In this document: piece by piece, positions 47,528-61,173 of the stretch
Layout of the letters: each line of letters begins with the position of its first letter
Position numbering within the stretch: position 1 is the stretch's first letter
DNA from: Oehlia diaphana
Lineage: Eukaryota; Glomeromycota; Glomeromycetes; Glomerales; Glomeraceae
NCBI GenBank assembly: GCA_003833135.1
Contig: QZLH01000131.1
Span: forward strand, 27,151 to 91,150
Length of the DNA: 64,000 nt
Reading direction: 5' to 3'
Notes under the pieces: model-generated
The model's database searches: none
Told to the model about the DNA's origin: nothing
Seen by the model: the letters and a program-made list of their open reading frames with translations, nothing else
Position numbers and translations under genes: made by a program

Positions 47528-49648
47528 TTACTCAACAGTATATTGAGCAATAAAACTAAATTGGGTCGGGCTAGTGTGATAAGTTAAACCCCATTTGCCC
47601 TTTTGATCAATACAAGTTTCAATTGCATAAGTATAACTATCTTTTTCATTTGTAACTTTTTGAATTGAAACTTTTTGAAGATCTCTTGTAGACTTTTCTG
47701 GTAAGAATAATGCCAATGAAGGTAATTCTGATTCAGGCAAATCAAATATTGTAACCTCAAATTTAACATTATCATTATAATTTAATTTTGCATGAATAGG
47801 ATTATGGATTGTAAAACTAAATGGTACACTATAAGTATCTACAAATGGTGCATAATTTTTTCCAGATCCTGTATTTTTAACTTTAAAACTAGATACCATT
47901 GGTCCCTAAAAAAAAAATGAAAAAATAAATATTATTATTATTATTATTTTATTATTGTTAGGATTAAAGATTTTAAAATATACTTACACTATTACCCTCC
48001 AACATAACAAAAATGTTAAATTCTCCCTGACCCTTGCTTGGACAAGTACATGATAATTTGAATTTTCTGCCACCTCTTGGTCCAGGTGTAATAAGCCTTT
48101 GAATCATTACTGGTATATCTTCGTTATGACCTTCCCATTCAAGAGTAGCATGTAAAGGTTTGCTCTCATCCGGATGAACTCTTTCAATTTCAAATTCAAC
48201 TTTATCATCTGATATTTCAATTCCGGTACCGATATGTTTAACAAAGTTTAATCCGGAAGTAAAAAATTGTGGTTTAACATATGGCATATCAAGAAATTCT
48301 TCTTTAGTAAGTTTTGGTTCAACATATTGATGATCTGGTTTTTCTGGATAATGACTATAAATGAATTGAGTTGGAGAACAAAGAAAATAAAATGGTTCAA
48401 AACGTCTTTCAAAGTCCATTCCATTAAGATATCCAGCTCCCCATGTGCTATCAACCAAGAGAAATTCTCCTTTGTAAAGTACACCATTCCAAGCATGATC
48501 AAATTGTCGACTATCAATGTTACAACCAGGTTTAAAGCCAGCACCTTTGAAATAATTAAATAGTCACGTGTTATAAATAATACGATATGTTTAAACGTAT
48601 ATTTTAAAGATTTATTTACCTTTAGATTTTCCGCTTATTCTCCAAACTTTTAAACCAGCATCACTGGCCAATTTATCAAATAATCCAGCATATCCATCAC
48701 ATACTGCTTTACGAGTTTTCAAAACATCTTCTGGACCACAATGTTTAATGTTGCCTCCAAAAAATGCATCGGTATCGTAACATATGTTTTCAGTAATCCA
48801 AGTAAAAATGCAACGTAATTTATCTAATTCTTCATTCCAAGGTTTAGTAAGGTATTTAGATAATCGGTCAGTATTTTCAGCTTCCTTCGCTGGAGTTTCT
48901 CTGGCGTACTTATCGACTTTAGAAAAATCGTGATCTGATAAAAAAAAAAAAATAATTTAAATTTTTTGAATCGAAAATTGCACGTGATTTCTTAGGAAAC
49001 TTACCAGTTAGATCAAGATGCTTTTCGAATCCATCAGCAGCTACAATAGGACAACATCGACTATAAAAACAGTATTAAATAATATTTAATATTTAAAAAA
49101 ATTACAAATTAAATAACAACAAATAAACAAATACAAACCTAGCAGGATCACTTCTTTCGCCCTGGTAACCTACAATTCTTTCATCATCCATTTCTGGTTC
49201 ATCGGGATCACGTTCTTCGGTTTTTTTATTGGGTTTCTTTGCGAGTTTTTCGACTGGTTTTGTTATTAGTTTTGCTATTGGTTTTTCTACTGGTTTTTCA
49301 ACATCGCATTCTACGGGCGTTGTTTCTTCATTCTCGTGCACTTCATATTCGAGTACTTCAACGGGGTCGTCGTTTGTAAAAGTTTTGGTAATTACTTCAG
49401 CGGGTTCATCGTTTGTAGTAGTTTTAGTAATTACTTCAACAGGTTTACCTATTACCAATTAATAAAGTTAATAAGAATTATGAGATAATTTATTTTTTTT
49501 ATTAAAAAAATTGATAAATTAATTAATTAAATAATTCCGTACCATTTTCATAACGTGTTGTAGTGGTGGTAGTGGAAGTATAAGACGATGCTCTTGTGTC
49601 ACCGTCACTGCTAAAGCGTTTCATGGCTTTATTGAATAAACTTTTCAT
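47528..49648 (-). CDS. KY-like transglutaminase-fold protein
   Basis: Six exons (49648-49543, 49448-49139, 49060-49005, 48934-48620, 48544-47988, 47905-47528) give 573 aa. Seen: a disordered N-terminus of about 140 residues with repeated EVITKT and a Lys/Pro/Glu tract, then the transglutaminase-like core. Its triad is placed as expected: Cys in RKAVCDGYAGLF, His in FDHAWNGV, Asp in LLVDSTWG. The core is followed by the beta-rich domains usual in kyphoscoliosis-peptidase relatives (RFEPFYFLCSPTQFIYSHYP and beyond). In fungi such proteins (Cyk3-type) act in cytokinesis; this one has no SH3 domain. All three catalytic positions are present, so activity is possible, whereas yeast Cyk3 is considered inactive. 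Confidence 0.87.
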
Positions 49649-50456
49649 TTTTAGTTTTTCTTAATTAAATGTAAAAAAAATTTTTTAGTTTTTTCTTAAT
49701 TAAATGTAAAAAATTTGTATTTTTTTGCTTCAAAAAACGAGGAATTTCGCGACGCTTTATATATTGAAATTTTATCATTTTTTTTTACTGATGGAGATAA
49801 CGTAGTTTTTTTTTCGCACGCCAAATTTGTTCTACAACAAGAGCAAAACCCGGGCTGAAGACGGTTCGCCTATTCCTTGCATCAATACAAATTTAATTAG
49901 GAATACAAAAAACCGATCCACTGGTATCACAAAAAGTTTGTTCTTCGGTGATCTGTAACCTTATTTCTGGTAGAATAACAAATAATAAACAAATATGGCT
50001 AACAAGTAAAATACTTTAAAATAACGTTTGTAAGACATTTCTACAAACTCGTTTACATTAAATTTACCCAAAAAGGTATCCAGGTTCTCTGATATTCGTA
50101 TAAACCCTTTTATAGCGTTATAAAAATCAATAAGCCTAATAAAAGATAGTACGATGCGGATAGTAATTTAATTGCTTATGCAGTCTTTTTAATGGTTGAA
50201 TCCTTATAATGATTATTGTTTCCTGGTAAAAAATTTTTTTACCAGAAAGAAAATCAAATATCTGCTAAGATATGCATCTCAGACTGGCTATGTAGCAAAA
50301 TATATGTTAATTATTACGTTTGTTTTATTAATATGGCGATAATGTAATTTTTTAATAATTATAATAAATACAATTTGGGTTAGATATCAACCAAATCAAT
50401 AATTGGCGAAGAGACAACTTACAATAATAATAAAATACACATTATGCAGCCTCTAA
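49649..50456. other. Intergenic, with a 23-bp hairpin
   Basis: About 800 bp with no gene. CTGGTAAAAAATTTTTTTACCAG at 50223-50245, here given only as its near-perfect palindrome, could form a hairpin or be a MITE scar. Its role is unknown. Confidence 0.5.
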
Positions 50457-51693
50457 TCATACTGAAATATGGATATTATCAATTAATTGGTCTTTATCCT
50501 TTGAGACAGCTACGCCTTCTAAAACACGTAGTAATCCAACATTTTTAACAAATTCTAATTCTTCTTCACTCTTTACCAAAAGCATCCCTGCAAATCCAAG
50601 GGAATTAACAGAAATTTGCCCATATTTCTCGCTACGTCTTGGCACTATCATCATCCAAGTGTGAGTCATCAAAAAATTGTATGAAAAAGGATCAGTCAAT
50701 GATGAAGCGCGAAATCCCTCGGCCATAGTGTTTACCAATGAAAAATAATTTTCAGTCAAATATTGACTAACAGTCTCTTTATAATTATGGCCATGATGTC
50801 CGCTCAATTGTTGAGGATCTAGTAGAGTCACATAATGAACGTAAGGCAATTCTGAAAAATTAAAAATTTCACCTACGTAATTAAAATACAAATTTAGTTA
50901 ATAAATCATAATGTTATTAAATTTTGAATAATATTTTTACCTGGCATTTTATTCTGATATTTGTAAATAATAGCGTTAATTGGAGGACTAAAACGGACAT
51001 TACTCGGTAAGGGAATAACTTGCATATGTTTATGTGGCTGACTTATATCATGATTTGTAAAAATTCGTTAATTCTGAGCACTTAATAAACAAAAATTGAA
51101 GACTTCTTTCTTCTATATCAATACCTTGAACCAGAAAGGCTACCACAATTATAGAAAGCAATTGTACTTTGACTCTTGGTTTGCATCATGCAATACCACA
51201 TAGTAGCAAGATCTTCTTGATTAAGAGGATTCGATTGTTCTTCATATTCTAGTCAAAATTCCCATTCATGATTATAATATAATAATAATTATTTTATAAG
51301 AATCTGAAAATCTAATTTGTAAATACCTTTAGTAACAACCAAGATATGATTAGGAACTACACAAAATTTATTCAATAAAATGACGTGGTTCTCAAATTCC
51401 TGTACAAAGAGTTCTTGATTATATGGTGCGAATGGATCAGCCTTATGTTTTAATGGGCTTTGTTCCGTTTGCTCAGCTGTAGGTTTTTTTGCTAAACTAG
51501 GAGCAAAACGTATTTCAAACTGTAACCTTTGAGTAACTAGTAATAAATTATAATGTCGCTATAAACTTATTAGAAATACCTCAATATCTTTCTCTGTTAT
51601 ATTAGCAATAGTGCTTTCTACAAAATATAGCTCTCCGCGTCTAAACGCTCGTTCGTAGGTTTCGGTAACTTTGTTCTCAAAATTAGTTTGCAT
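50457..51693 (-). CDS. Ap4A phosphorylase (ATP adenylyltransferase)
   Basis: Five exons (51693-51580, 51519-51327, 51248-51125, 51041-50941, 50872-50457) give 315 aa, close to yeast Apa1/Apa2. The enzyme phosphorolyses diadenosine tetraphosphate to ADP and ATP. Seen: KHKADPFAPY, NKFCVVPNHILVVTKEYEEQ, then the HIT-like active-site motif QPHKHMQVIPLP after GSLSGSS, with a His-x-His core instead of the triple HxHxH. The C-terminal domain reads YNFLMTHTWMMIVPRRSEKY, followed by a segment with SLGFAGMLLVKSEEEL. The splice AG|T at 51125/51041 restores SSQPHKH. Divergent from bL17m, 294 bp apart. Confidence 0.92.
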
Positions 51694-51987
51694 TTCAATA
51701 ATTTCTGTTCATAAAGTAACCCTGATGAGTCAAATTTACAAGCTAGTACTCTCTAATATTTGCATATCGTAGTTCCTTTCGTTCCTTTCTCAGTATATGA
51801 ATATATTTTAATAAACTTATTGATTTTTTCAACTTCGGAGAAAAATTATCAAATGTCACACCAGATCACAATTTTTTTTCATTGCATATCATTAGATCAC
51901 CATATAAAAGATGTATTTTTTTTGAATTTCGTCTTGCCCTCATTATTTTAATGACCTAAATTAATAATAATACATCAAACATCAAAA

Positions 51988-52884
51988 ATGAAACACGGAA
52001 AACATCACAAAAAGATAGGCCGTAACTTTAGCCACCGAATGGCAATGTTACGAAACATGGTTTCCTCTTTAATTGTACACAATAGAATAAGAACCACTCT
52101 ACCGAAAGCTAAAGCGGCAAGTAGACTAGCTGAGAAGGTGAATAATTTTAAAAAGTGAACAATATTAACACTATTTTTATCCTTACAAGAATTCTGCATT
52201 CATTTTATTTTTATGGATATAACAACTATAGATGGTAACATGGGGAAAGAGGGGGGACGAGCATGCCAAAACTCAAGCAATGAGGTTTCTTCGGGTAATT
52301 GTTTAAGAACTCTTCGAATAAATTTATTTATTTATCATTTTGTTTTTTGAGCATTGCAGCTTTATAAGTCATAGTTTGTTTGACCCTTTTTATATATATA
52401 GGAACATCGTTTAACAATTCCCAAACTCTTTAACGAGATGGCAGATCGTTATCGAACTCGTGAAGGAGGTTACACACGCATCCATAAACTAGGATATCGT
52501 GATGGTGATAATGCACCAATGGCAGTTTTAGAATATGTGGATACACCAGAAGATCTAAAATATTCTATGCTCATAAAACGATTAGCAAGAATAGAGCTTG
52601 AGCCATCTCTTAGAGTATCCCCTACAATAATTGAAGATGGACAAGCCCCAAAAATGGAGAAACGAGATTTTAAAAAATCATTGAGTCATATTAAAGGACA
52701 AAAAAAATTTGATAAAAATGTAGAAAAAATGATGAAATCACAGGAAATGTCTAAGGATGACCTGGACAAAAAAGTTTCAACTGAAGTCGATAGGTTAAAG
52801 AGATTAAATGAAAGAAAGAAAGAGTTGCAAATTGAGAGCAAGATTAGAAGAAAAGGAGGTCATCTTTCGTACGAATCATATTAA
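51988..52884 (+). CDS. Mitochondrial ribosomal protein bL17m
   Basis: Three exons (51988-52137, 52232-52294, 52402-52884) give 231 aa. bL17m (MRPL8 in yeast) is a large-subunit protein near the exit tunnel. Seen: [20 protein letters not shown], then [20 protein letters not shown] and RLAEKMVTWGK. These are followed by [20 protein letters not shown] and [16 protein letters not shown], the bL17 hallmark order. Beyond residue 115 there is a C-terminal extension, about 110 residues long and Lys/Glu-rich helical, which is longer than in bacterial L17 and typical of mitochondrial versions. Confidence 0.94.
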
Positions 52885-53836
52885 ATATACGGTATCGGAA
52901 AATCTTTAGAGTTAAAATCAATCTTGTTGATAAATAAAAATACAAATATTTAAAATATACGGTCAAACATGATTTGATGACGTGAATTTTGATGTAATAT
53001 TTTCCTTTTTAGGAAGATCTTGCATTATATAATTTGTATAATGTATCAAAGAGCAAAAGATTTTATCTATCCATATTCGGAAGATGTGATTTCCACAATC
53101 GCAGAAATAGAACTTATCCGCTAAAAAGATAAGCCTCATTTTACAATCTTTATTATTACCTAAGGACCTAAGGTAATATGCGTTTTTATTAAGAAACAGA
53201 AAAAGTTTTTCTTGGATGCTTTGAAAGGCAGATAGATCAAAAACCTGAACTTCCCATTTAAAAGGGTCTATAATAAATTGTAATAATCCATCAGAAATGA
53301 AGAACTTTGATTCTCTGATAGTTTGAATTGATTCAATGTTGTATTAAAGATTAGTCATAAAATTTTACTTGGTACAATTGATATACAGTATCTCTGAAGT
53401 CTGAACTTTAACCTTCCTTAGATAGATCATTAAAATATGTTATTGTATTATATTACAAATAAAGGTCTGATGATCTGATGTAATAAACTGCGGTTGGCTT
53501 CTTTTGGAAAAACACTTTCGATCCTTGTTATTATTTGTTTATATGAAAATACAGTTTGGGTAGTGCTATGCAATAACAAATCTGACATGATGCCCCTTAA
53601 TAAATGTCAGTGTCAAATTCCAATTTATTTGTGTTTGACAGCAGTATATATATTTATTATAGTAAAATCCATTTTTATCTGTATCTCCGAATTTGCTAGT
53701 TGACGACTTGCATGTGTAATCATATAGTTTAAGAGTACAGTATAAATAACATTAATATTACCTTATTTATCTTATTTCTTCTGTCTTTTTAACTTTCCTT
53801 TAACCTTTTTTTAAGTTGTATATTTATAGTATCATA
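52885..53836. other. Intergenic, no gene seen
   Basis: About 950 bp. A hydrophobic open frame (53494-53703) lacks family features or splice context and was not accepted. The rest is AT-rich spacer including upstream sequence of the FAR1-type gene. Confidence 0.55.
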
Positions 53837-56325
53837 ATGTCTTACGTTCCTAGTCAAAGTGACGCGATTGCAAGTCTATATGCGTTACATTTTTATGAAA
53901 TAAATACACAAATGTCATCTTCAACTATGGTAATTTTTCATTGATAGTTGATTTTATCGAATTAAAAATTCATGATAAATAACTAAAACAAGAAAACCGA
54001 CTTATTTGTGTACAGATGGATAACTTTTATGCACGAATTATACCTTTGAAATTTCAGAGTGCTAAAGAGGCCTTATCGTATTGTCGACAGTTAGCAAAAG
54101 AATATGGTTTCACAATGAAACAAGAAACCAGTTCAAATAAGGTCAGTACCTTTACGCTTTCTTGGTTTGATATTTCAACATTTGCGATAATAGAATTTGC
54201 TGCGGCTGAGATATACTACAGTAGAGGCATAAAATTATATAATTGCACACTGAATCAATTACACAACCAATCCGTAGCTAATCCTGTCATCATTAATACA
54301 CTTGCTTTAATTTGAATTTTAATCGATAGATCAGTTAAAAGGACTTTATAAATTTGATAACTTTGATCTATTTATATTAATAAACTCAGTTCTTAATTCT
54401 GTTATCTTGCAATTTTAGAATATCTATATCTATTGTTCACGCGAAGGGGTTGCTGATTCCAGTAAACAAACTAAACGAAAACGTTCCTCAATCAAATGTG
54501 ACTGTAAATGGAGAATTGTCTTATTTAAAGATGACAACAACCAATGGGAATTCAGGAAATCAAATAATCCGCAGCATGCACAGCATAATCATGATTTAAT
54601 TCCTGAAAATATTCCGGCTCCTTGGCCTCCTAACGTCCTTCAAAGGATAGCAGAATATGCCAATTCTGGATTTTTAACAGGAGATATAAGACAATTAATG
54701 CAACAAGAGTTCCCAAATTTATCTTGGGATGAAAGGAGATTTTATAATCGTTTAGCAGAAGAGAGGTAGGTTTGTAATATGCTTTAAATTGGATTATATA
54801 TTATATAGTATTCTAATTGAATGTATTATAATTAAAAATGAAAAAAAAATGTATTATATTTGCTAATTCGAACTACATTTTTATACAAATAGGAAGAAAA
54901 TCAAGATTCGAGAGACTGAAAAAAGAGTGATTGAAACCATAGTTCTAGCAGCACGTGTAGCTTCATTAGCATGCTCAAGCCATGAATATACAAATAAAGT
55001 TAAAGCAGTTTTACAGCAAGCATTTGATGATATTTGCGAATCTGCAAATATAGATTCTACTTCTGTGATGAGTTTATCTCAAGATAATATGACAACAATA
55101 ACACTTCCATCTTCATCAACCGCCGATATTGTATGTAATTATCCTGCTGGCAGTATAACAGTTAAAAATATTCCTGCACAAAAAGGACGACCTTCCAAGA
55201 AAAACATACATCTAAGATCTCAACAGCAGTTACTAGAAGTGCGAGATCATCCGAACAAAAGCCAAAATGATTTGATAACGCCACAACCGTCTGAATTAGC
55301 TTCGCAAAGTCAGACCGAATTGCTGACAGTTTTACAGAGCCAATCAGAAATTGGGTCAATACAAAAACACAATCAGTCTCATAGTTCACAAATATCACAG
55401 AACCAGTCGCAGGTTCAATTTCAATCACAACAGTTTTCATCATCACAAGAAACAATAAATATACAGGAGGAACCTTGTCAGCCTTTTCCATCGAACGTCG
55501 GACCTTTTTCTCAATGCAATTCAAATGAGCTAAATCCTTCCTTTCTATTACAAACTCAACCACAACCGATATTACAATCTCAAATGAACTTATATCCTTT
55601 AAATAAACAATTTCAAATGCAGGAAAAATTCTGTTATTCTCGATCACAATCACACATTCAATTTGTTCCTCAAAATTTTCGAACTAATAATCAATCATTA
55701 ATTTCACAAGAATATTCGAAGATGAAATTTGATTCAAATCAGCAACAAATTCTAGCTTCTCAATTGTGCTCATCTCAGATACAGGAACATACCGACTTTG
55801 CAAAGAATTCTTTATCAACGCAAACTTTACAAGAAATGTTGTTTAATTCGTATCCGCAAATATTTATCCAACCACAGGAAAAAAATATCAACCAGGTAAG
55901 TAATAATTTTATTCAACAATCATTTTGTTTGATTTCCAAACTGAAACTTATGAGATAGCAAAACTTAAATCTGACATCCAACATTTAAGAAACAAATTCA
56001 GGGTCTACAACCTATTCAACTTTCACCATCGCAATCTTCATCGATTGTTTCGACATCAGAAATTCAATCTAGCCAAAATTTATTACACCAGTTCAATTTA
56101 ATAGAATTTCAGCCTGAACAAGAAGCGCAAGGAGTAGACCAGCAACAATTATCGTCTAACTCAATTCAATCCACAAATGCAAATGAGCAAATTCAAAATC
56201 AACAAACATTGACGCCGCGGAATATTCCTTCAGAAATTGGTTATGAGAAATCTAGGAAAAAACATAAATGCAACAAACCGCCTGCTTACGACAAGCCACT
56301 CCCAGTTTTGGAAGCTAATGTTTAA
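53837..56325 (+). CDS. FAR1-type DNA-binding protein with Gln-rich tail
   Basis: Five exons (53837-53929, 54016-54141, 54419-54765, 54893-55895, 56002-56325) give 630 aa. Seen: a FAR1/WRKY-GCM1-like zinc domain across exons 2-3, with ALSYCRQLAKEYGF, IYIYCSREG, a Lys/Arg block (KQTKRKRSSIKCDCKWRI) and a closing HAQHNHDL, giving the C...C-x-C...H-x-H ligands. A basic helix follows (RLAEERKKIKIRETEKR), then about 400 residues rich in Gln/Ser (SQSQ, QSQISQNQSQVQFQSQQ). An AT-hook-like KGRPSKK lies near residue 275. There is no transposase catalytic domain, so this is a domesticated MULE-type DNA-binding domain acting as a putative transcription factor (inference). Such proteins are expanded in some fungi. 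Confidence 0.82.
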
Positions 56326-56802
56326 TATTGATAATTGATTACAAATTAAAGTTTCAAGAAAACATAATATTTATTATATAGCATTACTGGTAACTAAATT
56401 ATTTCTATTTAAAATAATAAATTGTTCTAAATAAATTATTATGCACATAATGTTTCATAATTATACGACTAACGGTTAATAATGTATAAATAAAGACACG
56501 ATAATATAAAATAAAAAAAGAGAGCTCATTTTAGTTCAGGACAGTAAAGTATATTTATCTAGGTTCCAAATAAGATACTCAAAAATTAATTATATTATAT
56601 TACTAAGTCAGTATAGTTTAGCATATCCTATTAAAAATAAAAACTATTAAGTCAGCTTTCGTTCTTTAATAAATTTAAATAATTATTTTCCGAGAATCAA
56701 TTTAGTATTGTAAATTAACTACTAAATAGTTGTAATTTTATTTACTAAGAAATTTTTTTTTAAAAAAAAAAAGATAATTGCTTGAATCTAAATAATCTAG
56801 AC
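56326..56802. other. Convergent 3' region, no gene
   Basis: About 480 bp AT-rich sequence between the convergent FAR1-type gene and QCR10. No coding signal. Confidence 0.5.
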
Positions 56803-57089
56803 TCATTTTTTTTCTGCTTGAGGCCAATAATTGCCAAGAATAGGAATATTGCTTAAAATGTCTCGACGAACTCTTGGGACTGTTTCAGTGAAGAGTAAAG
56901 CTGCTGTACCAAGAGTTCCAGTAAATCCTATGACAGATGGTGCCCTTTATTTTAATTTTAATTTAATGAGATATTAAATAAATGAACGGATGAATGAATA
57001 ATAATAATTTGAAGTATGTACCATAATCTTGCTCTTTCCAGAGTTAATCTCTTGATGTGAGGTTGTACTTTGATTTGAAGAGCCGACAT
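56803..57089 (-). CDS. QCR10: Cytochrome bc1 complex subunit 10 (Qcr10)
   Basis: Two exons (57089-57022, 56944-56803) give 69 aa, the normal size for this single-pass accessory subunit of respiratory complex III. Seen: a short N-terminus ending LTLERARLWAPS across the splice (TG|G), a hydrophobic helix (VIGFTGTLGTAALLFTETV), then the conserved PRVRRDILSNIPILGNYW. It is too short to stand out as an open frame. Divergent from the small mitochondrial gene at 57292 with 202 bp between. Confidence 0.9.
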
Positions 57090-57291
57090 ACTTTATTGTA
57101 TAATATATTTTTTTTTTTTGGTCAAAATTTTTTTTTTTTTTTTTTTTAGAATAGGAACACAGTGAACACCTATATATAAATTACTTATCGGTACACAGTT
57201 ATGTATTTAAAGTAATCTTGTTTTATCTGATGTGGTACTGAAATAAGGTTTAGTTTTCTCAGGGTGAAAAAAATTTTTTTTAAAGCATATT

Positions 57292-57552
57292 ATGCAAAAA
57301 ACTCTTGCTTCTTTTAAAATATTGCGGAACTTTTCTGTTAGTTCTAAAAATAACCGTAAAATTAAAAAAGAAGCAATAAAGTCTTCTCAAAACCCAAATA
57401 CGAAAGGACCTCACCCAATTGCTATTTTAGCAGTGTTAAGTATTGGAGTTTCAGCATACGTTGCTTTAGTTAAACAGAGAGGTAAGATTTTTATTAAATT
57501 ATGCACCAAATTTATTATTTATTGATTTATTCTTTATTTATCAGAAAAATAA
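57292..57552 (+). CDS. Small mitochondrial single-pass membrane protein
   Basis: Two exons (57292-57481, 57545-57552) give 65 aa; the second exon adds only EK and the stop. The first 35 residues are basic and hydroxylated (MQKTLASFKILRNFSVSSKN), like a mitochondrial presequence. A membrane helix follows (HPIAILAVLSIGVSAYVALV), then KQREK. This resembles small assembly or structural subunits of the inner membrane, but I cannot name a family. The stop codon is 10 nt before the start codon of the UMP-CMP kinase. Confidence 0.65.
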
Positions 57553-57562
57553 GAGTTAAAAT

Positions 57563-58474
<912 letters not shown>

Positions 58475-58692
58475 TGAATTGTTTATCATAATTATTCTAA
58501 TGAACCTGTATATTTATTTATATTTAAATTATTTGTATAATTTATAAATTACATAATAAAATTTATGATACCTTAGTTATATAATTATCTATTAATAATT
58601 TTTTTATAATGATAATAAAGAATTTTATTATATGGAAAAGTCTATCGTTTAAGGAATGAGAATCTTGAGCTATTAATAATCCTACATTACCT

Positions 58693-61173
58693 TCATGCTT
58701 CTCTCTTCTTATTATTTATCTTTTTACTACTTAGTTGTCCACTTGGAATTCTCACTGTATCCTTTTCTTTACTCTTTACATCTACTTGTTCGATATACTG
58801 TGGGACGTGCCTACGTACAGCAGGTTTCTTTGGTTCGTGTGGGAACAAATCACCCCATATGGATTTACGCGCATCCCGATATGGAACTTTTCCTTGAGAC
58901 TTTGGGATAATACCTCTTTCAATATAACCTATAGAAAAAGAGTCATTTTACTTAATTTAATAAACGTAAAACATATATTAATAACTATTTCATTTGCCTG
59001 TCTTTGAACAGTAATCCAAAACAACGTGTGCGCTACGTTTCATAGGTGGCATAACTAAACGTGACCAGTGATAGGCCTCAACTGTCAAATCTATTAAAAA
59101 GTTTGGAATTGAAAAGGATTAAATTAATTCTTGAAAAACAAGGCATTTATGACAAAGTACAAGTATCTCACCGCGCTTGTTGTCGGACGGTTTATCTGCG
59201 TTTGTTGAAGTGAATTCTGTTAACAGCTTTGGCCTTTGTCCCTTTCTAAGGATGACATAGCAATATTTCGAATCTTCAAAGTTGTGATTTTTCACATTTT
59301 TTGTTTGCATCTAAAATGATAAAATTTTTTATATTATGCTATAGCATAACAACATATTTACACATATAATCTCATAATTTCTATAATACATACGAGATAT
59401 GACGGCCTGTTTATACGTTGTGAAAAATGACACCAATTTCTTGATTTTAACAGTGGACAAATACCATCATGTGGACACTAATCATAATGTCCATTATTAC
59501 AATGTCAATTATAACATTAATAATAGCTTACATATAACTAACTAACCGGTGCAACTACATGAGCTCCATGTTTTGTTATACTTTTAGTTTCATCTTCCAA
59601 ATTGTCAATAGTTAACTCTACTTCATTATTTTGTTTATTTATATTTAAAATTCTTTTGCGTGCTTCCGCTATTATTTTAAAACCCGCTGGAGTACCATTT
59701 TCAATCAAAACCTAAAAAAAGTTTAAGGTTAGATCGGAATAATATAAGAGAAAAAAAGTTCATATTACTAACCAATAAATCGTTCGTCCTATTCCATAGT
59801 GATTCCAAAACGGTTTCTCTGATATTATCATTCGGCAACTCATTCAGAGTAAATGCACTAATCACGAGATCATGTTTCAATTGCTAAAGTAAGAAAATTA
59901 AAAAGTTTAACCTTTAAAGTGAAATTAATACAATTAGTTAAAAAAAAAAATAAATCGCATTTTACGTGTGGTTCATAGGATAGGTAACGCTTAAATTCGA
60001 TATTTTTTATTCGATCCTCTTTAGGTTGAACTTAAAAATATTATAAATAATTATAAGTTATTAATTCAATTGTCAAATAAATTTATGATATTAATACATA
60101 CATGACAACAGTTTCTCTGCCGTCCTCAACATTGATTCAGATATATCAATCCCTAAAAAATTTGGAACATGTTTATCCCAAATGTTATGTGATACCCTAA
60201 AAAAAATTATACACAAAATCAATTAATATATAATATAACATTTTCGTAATCCTCTACACTTAACTTACCATATTGCAGTTCCAGGTCCAGTTCCAAAGTC
60301 CATAACACTTTGTGGCGAGAAATCCGGAATTCTACTCTTTAATTCAGTGAGAACGTTGAAAATTGGACCATAGGAAATTGGTAAATACCCAGCAATATAA
60401 GCCATTGCTTCACGAGTACCATATTCAAGAACGTGAGGTTTGACTTCATTTTCCAGAACAAAGCGTTTGAATGCATTTCGTGCGCTTTTGCATGGACCCA
60501 TGATAGGATCTTGAAAGAATAAAGGAATTAATAAATTGCATCGCTACATTAATACTTTATTAATATAAAAATCGATTAATGTTTACCCTTAAAATCTACA
60601 TCAAACTTAGGATCATAGCCAGTGGTGGACCGCAAAGATTGATAGATTCGGTTTGCATCATGTTTAATCATTTCTTTATCATGTTCTATAAAAAAATTAA
60701 TCACACACATCGAACATTTTTCGTTTAAAATTTACCTTTTGCTTACCTTTGACAATTTCTAGGACTGCTTCATTTAACCAATCAGGTAATATTACCCAGC
60801 CGATTCTTTTAGTACCAAAGATTGCTGCAGGTGATTTGCGCACATATGGATTATCTTCTTCGTACTCTTCTATTTTGCGTAAAGAATCGTTTATGGAAGC
60901 AGAAGACAAAACTTTATTTATATCGTCCAAAACTTGCCTGAAAGCTTTATCTCTAAAAGATTTTTAGACACAAACATTAAAAAAATAAATAACTGGCAAA
61001 GACAAGAAAATAAAAATTATCACGTACTTAATCAAATTATCAAAATACTCTTCTTTTATCGGGCTTTTTGTAGGGAAATTTGTAATAGAGGAATTATCAT
61101 AATGATGTCTGATAAATGCGTTATATTTGAAACGAGGCAATCTTTGTCCAAAAAATCGAAAAATCGAACTCAT
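58693..61173 (-). CDS. RSM22: Rsm22/METTL17-like mitoribosome assembly factor
   Basis: Twelve exons give 559 aa: 61173-61028, 60952-60747, 60685-60587, 60509-60269, 60196-60102, 60030-59966, 59883-59773, 59711-59547, 59477-59394, 59310-59172, 59090-58998, 58928-58693. Family role: assembly of the mitochondrial small subunit, with a methyltransferase fold and a 4Fe-4S cluster. Seen: SAM-fold glycine motif VMDFGTGPGTAIW, then FLGIDISESML and ISAFTLNELP. The cysteine motif CPHDGICPL...WCHFSQR is carried by an 84-nt exon (59477-59394) that is easy to miss. YCYVILRKG and SRLVMPPMKRSAHVVLDYC follow. The donor at 58997 is GC, not GT. The C-terminus is Lys-rich. Identification is firm from the combined motifs. 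Confidence 0.92.

Noticed and set aside
53494..53703. 69-aa hydrophobic open frame
   Set aside because: No start context, no splice partners and no family motif; AT-rich DNA easily gives hydrophobic frames.
55162..55653. 163-aa minus-strand open frame
   Set aside because: Antisense of the Gln-rich exon of the FAR1-type gene; low stop density there comes from CAA/CAG-rich composition.
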